A stretch of DNA of 64,000 nucleotides from Chryseobacterium luteum (GCF_000737785.1 NZ_JPRO01000003.1:62001-126000), one strand, 5' to 3'; numbered from the stretch's first letter, positions 37,601 through 45,926 are shown. Numbers and translations: made by a program. The notes: generated by a model not told the origin, from the letters alone.

Positions 37601-39054
37601 AAACCAGATTAAGACCGGTTCTGATGACTGCAACAGTAGCTTCACTAGGATTTCTGCCCATGGCAATTTCCACAGGAGCGGGAGCCGAGGTACAGAAGCC
37701 TTTGGCCACAGTGGTGATCGGAGGGTTGGTAACGGCTACATTCCTTACCTTATTTGTCCTGCCGATGCTCTATATTATTTTTAATTCAAAGATTTCAGGA
37801 AGAATGAATAGAATTAAGCCGGTCACTACGATTATCGTTCTTGGGTTTCTGATGTTGGGACAAACTTTCAAAGGGCAGACCAGGCAGATTTCTGTAGATC
37901 AGGCAGTAGAAATAGCTGCCGGAAATAATTTGATTTTAAAATCAAAAGATCTGAATATAAAATCTGCAGAAGCGCTGAAGGGCACAGCAAAAGAACTCCC
38001 CAAATTAAATTTTGAGGCCCAGCTGGGGCAGTACAACAGTCCAAAATTCGACCAGTCATTTGCTATTTCTCAAAGTATTCCTTTTCCTACACTATTCAAA
38101 GCCAGAAGAGAATTGATCACTGAAAATATTAGGGGCCGGCAGATGGATAAAGAGGTTTCGGCGAACGAACTGACCAAACAGGTAAGGAGTTATTATTATC
38201 AGATCGAATATCTTCAGTATAACCAATTCAAACTGAAGGAACTCGACAGTCTTTACCAGGGTTTTATCAGAATTGCAACCGTAAGATTTAAAGCAGGAGA
38301 TATCAAGAAAATTGAGATTAGTACGGCAGAAACCCAAAAAGGAGAGATCAGTCTGTTATTGAAACAGAATGAAGTTTATTTAAACAATGCCTATAAAAAT
38401 TTAAAGACCTTATTAAATACTTCCGAAGATTTTGAAGTTCCGTTTAAAAACAATTATGAACCTTTGAGAACAAAAAATATCCTCGACAGTTCATCTGTAG
38501 CCAACAATCCAACGGTTAAAGCTTTCTATCACGAAATGGAAATCGCTGAAAAGAATAAAAACGTGGAAAAATCACAGGGGCTTCCCGAATTCAGTCTTGG
38601 TCTGACGAGTCAGTCGCTGATAGGCTTCCATACCAAAAACGGGCAGGAAAAATTCTATAATGCAGGCGATCGTTTCAATTCGTTCTCTGTGGGTGTTGCC
38701 ATTCCTTTGACCTTCGGAGCTACAAAAGCAAGAATGCAGTCTTGGGAATATGAAAAACTGGCGGCCGAAACCAATGCAAAGATGAAACAGACACAGCTTT
38801 CAACACAGCTTGAAAATGCTTTTGAACAATATCAGCAGGACCTACAGCAATACGAATATTATGTAAATCAGGCTATTCCTAATGCTGAAAAAATTGTAAA
38901 AGCAGCCCAGTTAGGCTACAAAACAGGAGAAATTTCTTACGTAGAATATCTTTTTGCCCTGCAGACCGCCACCCATATTCAGTTAAAATATTTGGAATCC
39001 ATCCAGCAGGTCAATCAGTCTGTAGTTACCATTAATTCAATCATCAATAAATAA
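34693..39054 (+). CDS. CzcA/CusA heavy-metal RND pump fused to a TolC-like outer membrane channel domain
   Basis: The 1453 residues consist of a full RND pump (1 to about 1035) and an outer-membrane efflux domain (about 1063-1453). The pump has CzcA marks: VWSATKLPIDAVPDITNNQV, LGAIDFGLIVDGAVIIVEAT and twelve membrane segments. The second part is helical like CzcC/TolC (VDQAVEIAAGNNLILKSKDL). Between them, MNRIKPVTTIIVLGFLMLGQ from residue 1038 looks like an intact signal peptide. Such fusions occur in Bacteroidota. It exports divalent cations or copper across both membranes with the adaptor downstream. Start codon GTG. Metal not determined. Confidence 0.92.
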   Translation: MLDKIIKFSIKNKVVVGIMTLLLIVWGVWSATKLPIDAVPDITNNQVQIITACPTLAGQEVEQLVTFPIEQSIANVPDIEETRSISRFGLSVITVVFKENVDVYFARQLINEQLKRAVEEIPKGVGIPELAPVSTGLGEVYQYILHPKKGSEKKYSAKELRTMQDWIVRRQLNGTPGVAEINSFGGELKQYEVGVNPDRLKAMGVSITDIFTALEKNNQNTGGAYIDKKPNAYFIRGIGFVTSLEDIKNISVKNETGSVPIFIKDVADVRFGSAVRYGALTYNGKVDAVGGVVMMLKGANSNDVVSSIKAKIPTIQKSLPGDVVIEPFLDRTDLVGRAINTVEKNLIEGALIVIFVLVVFLGNLRAGLIVASAIPLSLLFALGMMNVFGVSANLMSLGAIDFGLIVDGAVIIVEATLHHLGLRKSVRNLTQNEMDEEVFLSASKIRSSAAFGEIIILIVYIPILTLAGVEGKMFTPMAKTVGFAILGALILSLTYIPMMSALFLSKKISGKETFSDKMMNFLQKIYQPVLQKAIKVKYIIVSATVFIFIISAFIFKNMGGEFIPQLQEGDYAFHCILPQGSSLSQSIETSMQASRMIKQFDEVKMVVGKTGSAEVPTDPMPPEATDLIVVLKPQKEWKSKKSYTELADEISEKLETIPGVFFEKNQPIQMRFNELMTGIRQDVAVKIFGENLDSLSIYADKVGKVIQTVDGATPPQIERISGLPQINVEYDRTRMANYGLNIEDVNNAVSTAFAGKAAGQVFENERRFDLVVRLDSLHRTNIDDVNNLMIATGTGAQIPLSQVANVSYKLGPAQISREEGKRRIVIGFNVKDRDVQSVVKDIQVKLDQQIKLPSGYYFTYGGQFENLQEASKRLMIAVPVSLFLIFMLLYFTFHSFKQAALIFTAIPMSAIGGVFALLLRDMPFSISAGIGFIALFGVAVLNGIVLIGTFNQLEKEGETDVLKRVYEGTKTRLRPVLMTATVASLGFLPMAISTGAGAEVQKPLATVVIGGLVTATFLTLFVLPMLYIIFNSKISGRMNRIKPVTTIIVLGFLMLGQTFKGQTRQISVDQAVEIAAGNNLILKSKDLNIKSAEALKGTAKELPKLNFEAQLGQYNSPKFDQSFAISQSIPFPTLFKARRELITENIRGRQMDKEVSANELTKQVRSYYYQIEYLQYNQFKLKELDSLYQGFIRIATVRFKAGDIKKIEISTAETQKGEISLLLKQNEVYLNNAYKNLKTLLNTSEDFEVPFKNNYEPLRTKNILDSSSVANNPTVKAFYHEMEIAEKNKNVEKSQGLPEFSLGLTSQSLIGFHTKNGQEKFYNAGDRFNSFSVGVAIPLTFGATKARMQSWEYEKLAAETNAKMKQTQLSTQLENAFEQYQQDLQQYEYYVNQAIPNAEKIVKAAQLGYKTGEISYVEYLFALQTATHIQLKYLESIQQVNQSVVTINSIINK

Positions 39055-39055
39055 C

Positions 39056-40312
39056 ATGAAAATAAAGCACAATATCATATACCTCACCGTCATGGTTCTT
39101 TTACTTATAAGCTGCGGAAAAAAAGAAATGCCGGCAGAAAGCTCCGAAGTAAAAACTGAAAAAACAGAAGCTATTCATGAAGAAACCTCGAAGACAATTG
39201 CTTCATTAACGGAAGAACAGATCAAATCTGTCGGGATATCTTTAGGCCCTGTGGAAATGAAAGAACTGACCTCCACGGTCAAGGCAAACGGCCTTCTGAG
39301 GGTTCCGAACAATAATAAAGCAACTGTAACTTCCCTGTACGGCGGAGTCATTAAAACCCTGAATGTACAGGTAGGAAGCATCGTGAAAAAAGGACAGGTG
39401 ATTGCAACCATCGCCAATCCTGAATTTATCCGGCTGCAGGAAGAATATCTTACTACCAACAGCAGAATCACCTATGCAGAACAGGAATACAGAAGACAGC
39501 GGGAACTTTTTGACAATGATGCGGGTACCAAGAAAAACCTTCAGAGTTCAGATGCAGAACTTAAAACCCTGAAAACGAAAAAAGCTTCCCTTTTAAGACA
39601 GCTTCAGATGATGGGAATTAATCCGGGGAAGGTAAATAACAGCAATATGAGATCAGGACTGGTCATTACAGCACCGATCAGTGGGACAGTCAGCAGTATT
39701 TCCGCACAGATCGGAAGCTATGTAGATGTTTCATCGCCTGTGGCGGAGATTATTGATAACAATTCTATCCACCTCGACCTGCAGGTTTTTGAAAAAGATC
39801 TTCCTAAAATGAGAGTAGGGCAAATCGTGCATTTCAAGCTGACGAATAATCCTGAAACGGAATATGATGCCAGGGTATACAGTGTAGGATCTTCTTTTGA
39901 GAACGAAAGTAAAACCGTTTCCGTACACGGCACGGTGACCGGAAATAAAGCAGGCCTGATTGACGGAATGAATATCACAGGTATTGTGAGCCTCGATAAA
40001 AATACAACACCTGCCGTTCCGAACGAAGCCATCGTAGAAGCAGACGGGAAATATTATGTCTTTATCCTTACAGACAAAAAACATGAGGAGCATGGAGAAT
40101 CCGGAGACGATCACAAAAACGAAAAAGGAGAGCCTACACAACATGAAAAAAACTTGCAATTTGAAAAAGTTGAAGTCATCAAAGGAACTTCAGATATGGG
40201 CTATACAGCGATTACCCCAGTGCAGGAAATTCAAGCTGACACGAAAATAGTAGTAAAAGGAGCATTTTTCGTAAATGCGAAACTTTCCAATTCCGGCGAA
40301 CATGAGCATTAA
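39056..40312 (+). CDS. Efflux RND periplasmic adaptor (CzcB/CusB-like lipoprotein)
   Basis: The 418-residue lipoprotein has a lipobox (LLLISCGKK), a barrel-sandwich hybrid half (GVIKTLNVQVGSIVKKGQVI), a helical hairpin (about 125-185), the second lipoyl half (SGLVITAPISGTVSSISAQI) and beta-barrel and membrane-proximal domains. A His/Glu/Lys-rich insert (KKHEEHGESGDDHKNEKGE) and the end GEHEH could bind metal. It starts 1 base after the pump stop and links the pump to the outer-membrane channel domain. Confidence 0.92.
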   Translation: MKIKHNIIYLTVMVLLLISCGKKEMPAESSEVKTEKTEAIHEETSKTIASLTEEQIKSVGISLGPVEMKELTSTVKANGLLRVPNNNKATVTSLYGGVIKTLNVQVGSIVKKGQVIATIANPEFIRLQEEYLTTNSRITYAEQEYRRQRELFDNDAGTKKNLQSSDAELKTLKTKKASLLRQLQMMGINPGKVNNSNMRSGLVITAPISGTVSSISAQIGSYVDVSSPVAEIIDNNSIHLDLQVFEKDLPKMRVGQIVHFKLTNNPETEYDARVYSVGSSFENESKTVSVHGTVTGNKAGLIDGMNITGIVSLDKNTTPAVPNEAIVEADGKYYVFILTDKKHEEHGESGDDHKNEKGEPTQHEKNLQFEKVEVIKGTSDMGYTAITPVQEIQADTKIVVKGAFFVNAKLSNSGEHEH

Positions 40313-40501
40313 ATATAGAAATGATTACGGATTTACAGGAACAGGCAGAACGAAGTACTGTTTTTTATGCCTAAATTAGAGGTGTTTACGGTCTTTTTTA
40401 ATGTCAGATAGACAAGAAGGACACATACAACCAGTAAACCTTCAAATGGAAACAAAAGATCCTGTACATACAGGAAGTACATTTTAAAATTAATTGTAGA
40501 A

Positions 40502-40921
40502 ATGAAAAAAGACATAGAAGCCAAACTTATTGATAAAAACACCAAGCCTACCAGCATGAGGATTCTGGTGTATGATTTTTTGAGCACCCAGGAAGCCGCA
40601 CTGTCTCTTTCAGAAATTGAAAATCACTTTGATAATGCAGACAGGACCACAATTTACCGGACGTTGAAAACCTTTGAAGAAAAAGGGATTGTCCACAGCA
40701 TACAGGAAAATACCACCACAAAATACAGATTATGTGATGACGGTTGCAACGAGAAAACACACAAAGACCGGCATCTGCATTTTTACTGTAAAATATGCAA
40801 ACAGACAACATGCCGGGAAGATATTTCCTTTCCTGAAAATATACAGACCGATTTCAGAATCGATGAAATAAGACTTTTTGCCAAAGGAATCTGCGAAAAT
40901 TGCCTTGAAAGTTTGCAATAG
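40502..40921 (+). CDS. Fur-family transcriptional regulator
   Basis: The 139 residues have the Fur winged-helix (TSMRILVYDFLSTQEAALSL, then DRTTIYRTLKTFEEKGIVH), a regulatory metal site (HKDRHLHFYCKICKQTTC) and a second CxxC (CENCLESLQ). The two Cys pairs make a structural zinc site. The gene lies between the RND genes and the P-type ATPase, both having the palindrome TGCAATANNATTGCA, so it probably represses metal efflux genes until metal is high or senses another metal. It may be a Zur-like branch. The 189 bases before it hold no clear feature. Confidence 0.88.
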   Translation: MKKDIEAKLIDKNTKPTSMRILVYDFLSTQEAALSLSEIENHFDNADRTTIYRTLKTFEEKGIVHSIQENTTTKYRLCDDGCNEKTHKDRHLHFYCKICKQTTCREDISFPENIQTDFRIDEIRLFAKGICENCLESLQ

Positions 40922-40928
40922 TATTGCA
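40914..40928. promoter_or_regulatory. Inverted repeat TGCAATAGTATTGCA, probable Fur-family operator
   Basis: Second copy of the 6-base inverted repeat, 38 bases before the ATPase ATG and overlapping the last codon and stop of the Fur-family gene. See 34604-34618. Confidence 0.65.
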
Positions 40929-40965
40929 TTGAGTATAACCCTAATTTTACATCAAAATAGTTTTT

Positions 40966-42930
40966 ATGGAAGAATGTTGCAGTACAAAACCCAAAAAGAA
41001 AGAACAGCATACACACAATCATTCCGAAGGAGATGGGCATGATCATTCTCACGATACAGGAGACAAAACACCTTTTCAGATGTTTCTTCCTGCTATCATC
41101 TCTTTCCTGCTGTTATTGGCAGGAATAGCACTGGATAATTATATAAAAACAGAATGGTTTACAGGCTGGGTACGGTTTGTATGGTATCTGGCAGCCTATA
41201 TTCCTGTAGGACTTCCGGTTTTAAAAGAAGCCTACGAAAGCATCATCCACGGAGATGTCTTTTCTGAATTTTTTCTGATGGGAATAGCTACTGTCGGTGC
41301 ATTTGGAATAGGGGAATATCCCGAAGGTGTTGCCGTAATGCTTTTCTATTCCGTAGGGGAAGTATTCCAGGGAATGGCGGTTACAAGAGCAAAAGGAAAT
41401 ATTAAAGCATTGCTGGACCAGCGACCTGATGAAGTAACGGTCATTGAAGGGAGCCAGCCGAGAACCATTAAAGCAAAAGAAACCAAAATAGGAGATATTA
41501 TCCAGCTGAAGCCCGGTGAAAAACTGGCTCTTGACGGTGAACTGATGACAGAATCTGCCTCTTTCAACACCGCTGCCCTCACAGGAGAAAGCAAACCTGA
41601 TACTAAAGCAAAAGGTGAAACTGTACTGGCAGGAATGATTAATATGAACAGCATCGCTCTTGTGAAAGTAAATACCGCTTACGAAGACAGCAAGCTGAGT
41701 AAGATTTTAGAGATGGTGCAGAATGCCACCGCACAGAAAGCTCCGACCGAATTATTCATCAGGAAATTTGCAAAAGTATACACACCCATTGTCGTATTTC
41801 TCGCTATTGGTATTTGTCTTCTGCCCTACTTCTTTGTCAGTGATTATCAGTTCAGAGACTGGCTGTACAGAGCATTAATCTTCCTTGTGATCTCATGTCC
41901 GTGTGCATTGGTGATCTCCATTCCGCTGGGATATTTCGGGGGAATAGGAGCAGCAAGCAGAAATGGGATTCTGTTTAAAGGAAGCAATTTCCTGGACAGT
42001 ATTGCAGAGATTCGCAATGTGGTGATGGATAAAACAGGAACCATGACAGAAGGGGTATTCAAAGTACAGGAAGTAAACATCAAACCTGAATTCAGTAAAG
42101 AAGATATTCTGAAACTGGTCAATGCCCTGGAAAGCAAAAGTACACATCCTGTAGCCACAGCCATTCACAACTATGCTGGTGAGATTGATCACTCTATTCC
42201 CCTGGAAAATGTGGAAGAAATTGCAGGGCATGGTTTAAAGGCTTCGGTCAATGGAAAAGATTTGCTGGTGGGTAATTTTAAGCTGATGGATAAATTCAGT
42301 ATCAGCTACGATGTTAATCATGCCAATATTGTATACACACTCATTGCCATAGCTTATGATAAAAAATTTGCGGGCTACATCACCATTGCAGACAGTATAA
42401 AAAGCGATGCTAAGGATACTGTTGCCAATCTTCACCGGATGGGGGTAAAGGTAACCATGCTCAGCGGCGATAAAAGTACCGTTGTAAAATATGTGGCAGA
42501 TCAGCTCGGGATCGAAAGTGCTTTTGGAGATCTGTTGCCGGAAGACAAAGTCAATAAAGTAAAAGAGATCAAAGCGAAACACCAAACTGTAGCCTTTGTA
42601 GGAGATGGAGTAAATGATGCTCCGGTAGTTGCGCTCAGCGATGTTGGAATAGCCATGGGAGGCCTCGGAAGTGATGCAACGATTGAAACCGCAGATGTCG
42701 TGATCCAGGATGATAAACCGGGCAAAATTCCAATGGCCATTAATATTGGAAAGCAGACCAAAAAGATAGTCTGGCAGAATATTGTGCTAGCCTTTGTTGT
42801 AAAAGCTGTTGTATTAGCTTTGGGAGCCGGTGGTCTGGCCACAATGTGGGAAGCCGTATTCGCAGATGTAGGAGTAGCGATGCTGGCTATTTTAAATGCA
42901 GTGAGGATCCAGAGGATGAAGTTTAGTTGA
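40966..42930 (+). CDS. Heavy-metal P-type ATPase (P1B, ZntA/CadA-like)
   Basis: The 654-residue pump has the metal site CPC (residues 311-313, in FLVISCPCALVISIPLGYFG), phosphorylated Asp355 in MDKTGTMTEG, the HP motif in SKSTHPVATAI and GDGVNDAPVVALSDVGIAMG. The N-terminus has no HMA domain but a Cys pair and His-rich segment (EECCSTKPKKKEQHTHNHSE then HDHSHD), likely a cation-binding tail. The sequence fits Zn/Cd/Co/Pb export to the periplasm, from where the RND system can remove it. Probably controlled by the palindrome just upstream. Confidence 0.93.
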   Translation: MEECCSTKPKKKEQHTHNHSEGDGHDHSHDTGDKTPFQMFLPAIISFLLLLAGIALDNYIKTEWFTGWVRFVWYLAAYIPVGLPVLKEAYESIIHGDVFSEFFLMGIATVGAFGIGEYPEGVAVMLFYSVGEVFQGMAVTRAKGNIKALLDQRPDEVTVIEGSQPRTIKAKETKIGDIIQLKPGEKLALDGELMTESASFNTAALTGESKPDTKAKGETVLAGMINMNSIALVKVNTAYEDSKLSKILEMVQNATAQKAPTELFIRKFAKVYTPIVVFLAIGICLLPYFFVSDYQFRDWLYRALIFLVISCPCALVISIPLGYFGGIGAASRNGILFKGSNFLDSIAEIRNVVMDKTGTMTEGVFKVQEVNIKPEFSKEDILKLVNALESKSTHPVATAIHNYAGEIDHSIPLENVEEIAGHGLKASVNGKDLLVGNFKLMDKFSISYDVNHANIVYTLIAIAYDKKFAGYITIADSIKSDAKDTVANLHRMGVKVTMLSGDKSTVVKYVADQLGIESAFGDLLPEDKVNKVKEIKAKHQTVAFVGDGVNDAPVVALSDVGIAMGGLGSDATIETADVVIQDDKPGKIPMAINIGKQTKKIVWQNIVLAFVVKAVVLALGAGGLATMWEAVFADVGVAMLAILNAVRIQRMKFS

Positions 42931-43289
42931 GTAGCAGGTTGCAGATGGTAAGGTTGCAGGTTGCAGGTGTCAGACAATAGATTTTAGGTTACTATAATTA
43001 AGTTACAAATTATTAGCATTAAAATTTTACCGGAGATAAAGCCTTGCGCCTTAAAACCACTTTTTGTAATATTCTTTGCGTCCTTGCGATTAAAAACATA
43101 TCACCTGTTTGAAAATCAATCAATCAAACCTTATAGGTTTTCAAAACCTATAAGGTTTTTTTATCGCAGCAAAAAATCTGCATCATCCGCAGCAAAAAAT
43201 ATATCCAAACATACTCTGCTTATTTTCCCTAATCCCAAAAATAATCAATGACATTCATCATAAATAAGCCATAAACTCAATTTGAGTAG
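42931..43289. other. Gene-free stretch with short repeats
   Basis: No gene is seen. Right after the ATPase stop GGTTGCAG occurs three times (42937, 42952, 42959). A stretch like CTTTGCGTCCTTGCGATT and a terminator-type hairpin (43126-43157) follow. Such low-complexity pieces are common between genes in this group; their origin is unclear. Confidence 0.5.
43126..43157 (+). terminator. Long hairpin with T run, repeated element
   Basis: AAACCTTATAGGTTT pairs with AAACCTATAAGGTTT, followed by T residues. It is about 195 bases after the ATPase stop. A close relative lies at 49012-49048, so it may be a dispersed element that also stops transcription. Confidence 0.7.
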
Positions 43290-43297
43290 TATATTTG
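43275..43297 (+). promoter_or_regulatory. Promoter -7 element with adjacent inverted repeat
   Basis: TATATTTG at 43290-43297 is a full TAnnTTTG match. Just before it, ACTCAA-T-TTGAGT (43275-43287) is a perfect 6-base inverted repeat placed where a regulator would block or help RNA polymerase. It precedes the copper/redox gene set. The binding protein is unknown. Confidence 0.5.
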
Positions 43298-43314
43298 TAC
43301 AACAGAACTGATCA

Positions 43315-43677
43315 TTGAGACTTTTTATATCCATATTCATCATTTTTACCATTGCATTACGCCCTGTTTTGCCGTTGGTAAACTATGCCGTGAACTATGA
43401 TTATATTGTAAAAAATCTCTGCGAAAACAGAAATGTTCCTCAGTCAACGTGTAAAGGGAAATGCTATGTCAGCAAAGAACTGGCTCAAACAGAAAAGCAG
43501 TCCAATAATTCCCAGGTGATCAAAATATCTGTACTGGATGTATTTGTTTCTCATAATACTTTTTCATTTTTAGTTCAGAAAGAAGCTGATACCAAAGCTA
43601 AGGCTGTACATTCGGATTATACTGTTGATCCTACTTCAGAATATTTTTCAAGGATATTCCATCCTCCTTTAGTATGA
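43315..43677 (+). CDS. Small exported Cys protein, paralogue A (CxGKC family)
   Basis: The 120 residues start with a hydrophobic segment containing FTIALRPVLPLVNYAVNYDY and then a conserved block with NLCENRNVPQSTCKGKCYVSKELA: three Cys spaced as C-x(11)-CxGKC. The end is HPPLV. The gene at 45558-45926 is a paralogue with the same block. The TTG start is assumed; no ATG is available before the hydrophobic segment. The family is known to me only as hypothetical proteins of Bacteroidota. Cys spacing and neighbours suggest metal binding or redox work at the membrane. Confidence 0.65.
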   Translation: MRLFISIFIIFTIALRPVLPLVNYAVNYDYIVKNLCENRNVPQSTCKGKCYVSKELAQTEKQSNNSQVIKISVLDVFVSHNTFSFLVQKEADTKAKAVHSDYTVDPTSEYFSRIFHPPLV

Positions 43678-43828
43678 TATTTCTTTAACTATTCTTTTAG
43701 TTTTTTCTCAAAATATCTTCGTATTAAGGCCTGATGTTGCTTTAAAAGCAGTGTGCGGTTAAAAACGGTGATTATTTTGCGTTAAGAATTCGCTTACCTA
43801 TTTGTAACACTATCAATTTCAATTTAAA

Positions 43829-44104
43829 ATGAAATCAAAAATTATTTTAACTGCATTATTGTCAGTTTCATTATTCGCCTGTGGCCAGGAAACCCCTAAA
43901 GTAAAGCATAAAAAAAGCACCACATCTTCAACATCGACTGTGAAAAAAGTAAAATTTGCCAATGCAGAAGATCCTATTTGTCACATGAAAACAGAAGATG
44001 ATATGAAAGATACGGCAGTCTATAAAAATAAAACGTACGGTTTTTGCAGTAGCTACTGCAAGGATGAATTCAAAAAAAATCCTGAGAAATATGCCCAAAA
44101 ATAA
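43829..44104 (+). CDS. YHS-domain lipoprotein
   Basis: The 91 residues have a lipobox (VSLFACGQE), a Lys/Ser/Thr linker, and a YHS-type domain: DPICHMKTEDDMKDTAVYKN followed by KTYGFCSSYCKDEFKKNPEK. The three Cys could bind Cu or another soft metal; YHS domains accompany copper and heavy-metal ATPases. It overlaps the start of the SCO gene by 14 bases, so the pair is co-translated. Confidence 0.85.
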   Translation: MKSKIILTALLSVSLFACGQETPKVKHKKSTTSSTSTVKKVKFANAEDPICHMKTEDDMKDTAVYKNKTYGFCSSYCKDEFKKNPEKYAQK

Positions 44105-44774
44105 TAAGACCAAAAACGGAACGAAAAGAAAGGTCATTATTCCGATTGCGATTTTTGCCCTGCTGTTTCTGGGAATAGGTGTTGGAATGGGATATTTTAA
44201 AAAGAATCTGTATACCGTAATGAAGGTTCCCAATTTTGAACTCACCGACCAGAATAATAAAAAGATCACCAATAAAGATATGCTGGGAAAAGTGTACCTG
44301 GTGGAGTTTTTCTTCAGCAGATGCCCAACGATCTGTCCTGTGATGAACCGTAACATGAGATTTATTGAAGATAAGGTGAACAGCCCTGAATTCGGGATTA
44401 TTTCAATAAGCATTGATCCGGAAAACGATACGCCCACTGCACTAAAAGAACATGCTAAAAGTGTGGGAGCCAAATCCCCGGACTGGCATTTTCTTACCGG
44501 AAACAGAGATTATATCGGAAAACTCGCCGACCAGTTCAATATCTACGTCGGAGATAAGGAAGACGACAGTGAAAGCCTTAACCACAGTGGAATGATCGCT
44601 CTTGTAGACAAAGAGGGAAATATCCGGTGCAGATATAATAAAGATCATATGCCGATCCTGTATTATTCAGGGTTAAATTATGAAGACCCCGAAGGAAAGA
44701 TTCCGAAGCTTAACGGGAAATACCATCCGGACCGGGAAATATTGATCGAGGATATTAAGAAATTATTGAAATAG
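44091..44774 (+). CDS. SCO1/SenC-family copper/thiol protein
   Basis: The protein has an N-terminal membrane anchor (VIIPIAIFALLFLGIGVGMG), the copper-binding CPTIC at residues 78-82 (FFSRCPTICPVM), and the ligand His in SLNHSGMIALVDKEG. SCO proteins carry copper to the CuA site of cytochrome oxidase or act as thiol reductases. I choose ATG 44091 (MPKNNKTKNG, 14-base overlap with the YHS gene); an ATG at 44064 in frame would add 9 residues. It is an argument for copper as the main theme of this set. Confidence 0.9.
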   Translation: MPKNNKTKNGTKRKVIIPIAIFALLFLGIGVGMGYFKKNLYTVMKVPNFELTDQNNKKITNKDMLGKVYLVEFFFSRCPTICPVMNRNMRFIEDKVNSPEFGIISISIDPENDTPTALKEHAKSVGAKSPDWHFLTGNRDYIGKLADQFNIYVGDKEDDSESLNHSGMIALVDKEGNIRCRYNKDHMPILYYSGLNYEDPEGKIPKLNGKYHPDREILIEDIKKLLK

Positions 44775-44879
44775 AAGAAAAAAGCAGGAAGATGGAAGAA
44801 TGAAGAGGATAACGATTGATGGAACCCATGCTTCCCTTCGATAAGCAAAAAATATTGTTAAACCATAAAACAAAACGTT

Positions 44880-45554
44880 ATGAAGATTTTGAAAATTGCA
44901 GCTTTAAGTGCTGTATTTGCGGCGCAGTTCGCTTTTGCACAGTTTAAGCAGACTCCGCTGCCTTATGCGTACAATGCACTGGAAGGTTCGGTGGATGCAC
45001 AGACTATGGAAATTCACTATTCAAAGCATGCCGCAGCTTATGTTGCCAATTTGAATAAAGCGATTGCCGGAACACCACAGGAAAAACAGACCCTGTTCCA
45101 GATCCTTTCCGGAGTTTCTAAACTTACCCCTGCGGTAAGAAACAATGCAGGTGGCCATTACAACCACGAGCTTTTCTGGACCGTTCTTACCCCCGTAAAA
45201 AACACACAGCCATCTGAAAAACTGGCTAAAGCGATCACTGAAACTTTCGGAAGCATGGATGCGTTCAAAGAAAAGATCAGCAAAGCGGGTGCAGACCGTT
45301 TCGGTTCAGGATGGGCATGGCTTTCTGTAGATAAGAGCGGAAAATTGTTTGTTTCTTCTACGCCCAATCAGGATAACCCTCTGATGGATGTTGTTGAGGA
45401 AAAAGGAACTCCCATCTTAGGAATTGATGTTTGGGAACACGCTTATTACCTGAAATACCAAAATAAAAGAGCAGACTATCTTAATGCCATCTGGAATGTG
45501 CTTAACTGGAAAGAAATAAGCAGAAGATATGATGAAGCCGTAAGCAAAAAATAA
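44880..45554 (+). CDS. sodA: Superoxide dismutase (Fe/Mn), exported
   Basis: The 224 residues start with a signal peptide ([16 protein letters not shown]), unusual for the enzyme. The mature part follows the Fe/Mn SOD pattern: [37 protein letters not shown] with the first His ligand, [10 protein letters not shown] with the second, and [20 protein letters not shown] with Asp and His. It removes superoxide in the periplasm. It stands among copper and heme proteins, which fits protection during periplasmic oxidative chemistry. The choice of Mn or Fe cannot be settled. Confidence 0.93.
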   Translation: MKILKIAALSAVFAAQFAFAQFKQTPLPYAYNALEGSVDAQTMEIHYSKHAAAYVANLNKAIAGTPQEKQTLFQILSGVSKLTPAVRNNAGGHYNHELFWTVLTPVKNTQPSEKLAKAITETFGSMDAFKEKISKAGADRFGSGWAWLSVDKSGKLFVSSTPNQDNPLMDVVEEKGTPILGIDVWEHAYYLKYQNKRADYLNAIWNVLNWKEISRRYDEAVSKK

Positions 45555-45557
45555 TAG

Positions 45558-45926
45558 ATGAACTTAATTTGCAGCATATTCCTTACTCTTTATATGGTGT
45601 TCAGGCCACTGATCCCACTGATAGAATATGCTGTAAATTATGATTATATTTCCACCGTTCTCTGTATCAATAAAAACAAACCTGATCTTCACTGTAACGG
45701 AAAATGCTACTTAAGCAAAGAGCTTGCAAAGACGAACGATTCCGGTTCTTCGCCTTTAAGCAAAACTAAAAATTCAGGGCAGAAAATTCTTGATATCTGT
45801 ACACTTCCTGAAATTGCGTCCATAGATAAAGCGGAGAGATTTCTTTCTCTGAATTTCAATTTTCTCTACAAAACAGCCTATGCCTTTCTGTTTCTGAAAC
45901 ATATTTTCAAGCCACCGGTTTTTTAA
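45558..45926 (+). CDS. Small exported Cys protein, paralogue B (CxGKC family)
   Basis: The 122 residues start 3 bases after the SOD stop. A hydrophobic start with LYMVFRPLIPLIEYAVNYDY is followed by VLCINKNKPDLHCNGKCYLS and KELAK; the end is KPPVF. The block from RP(L/V) to KELA matches paralogue A closely (NYDYI, C-x(n)-CxGKC, SKELA). Both being in the same locus points to a duplicated component of one process. Function unknown. The 196 bases after it hold no gene. Confidence 0.7.
   Translation: MNLICSIFLTLYMVFRPLIPLIEYAVNYDYISTVLCINKNKPDLHCNGKCYLSKELAKTNDSGSSPLSKTKNSGQKILDICTLPEIASIDKAERFLSLNFNFLYKTAYAFLFLKHIFKPPVF

Noticed and set aside
40333..40587. Minus-strand frame with hydrophobic residues before the Fur-family gene
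   Set aside because: It overlaps the start of the Fur-family gene, has no recognisable relatives and no promoter; probably chance.
42937..42966. Possible CRISPR-like repeat (GGTTGCAG three times)
   Set aside because: Units are 8 bases with uneven spacing, no spacers of equal length and no cas genes.
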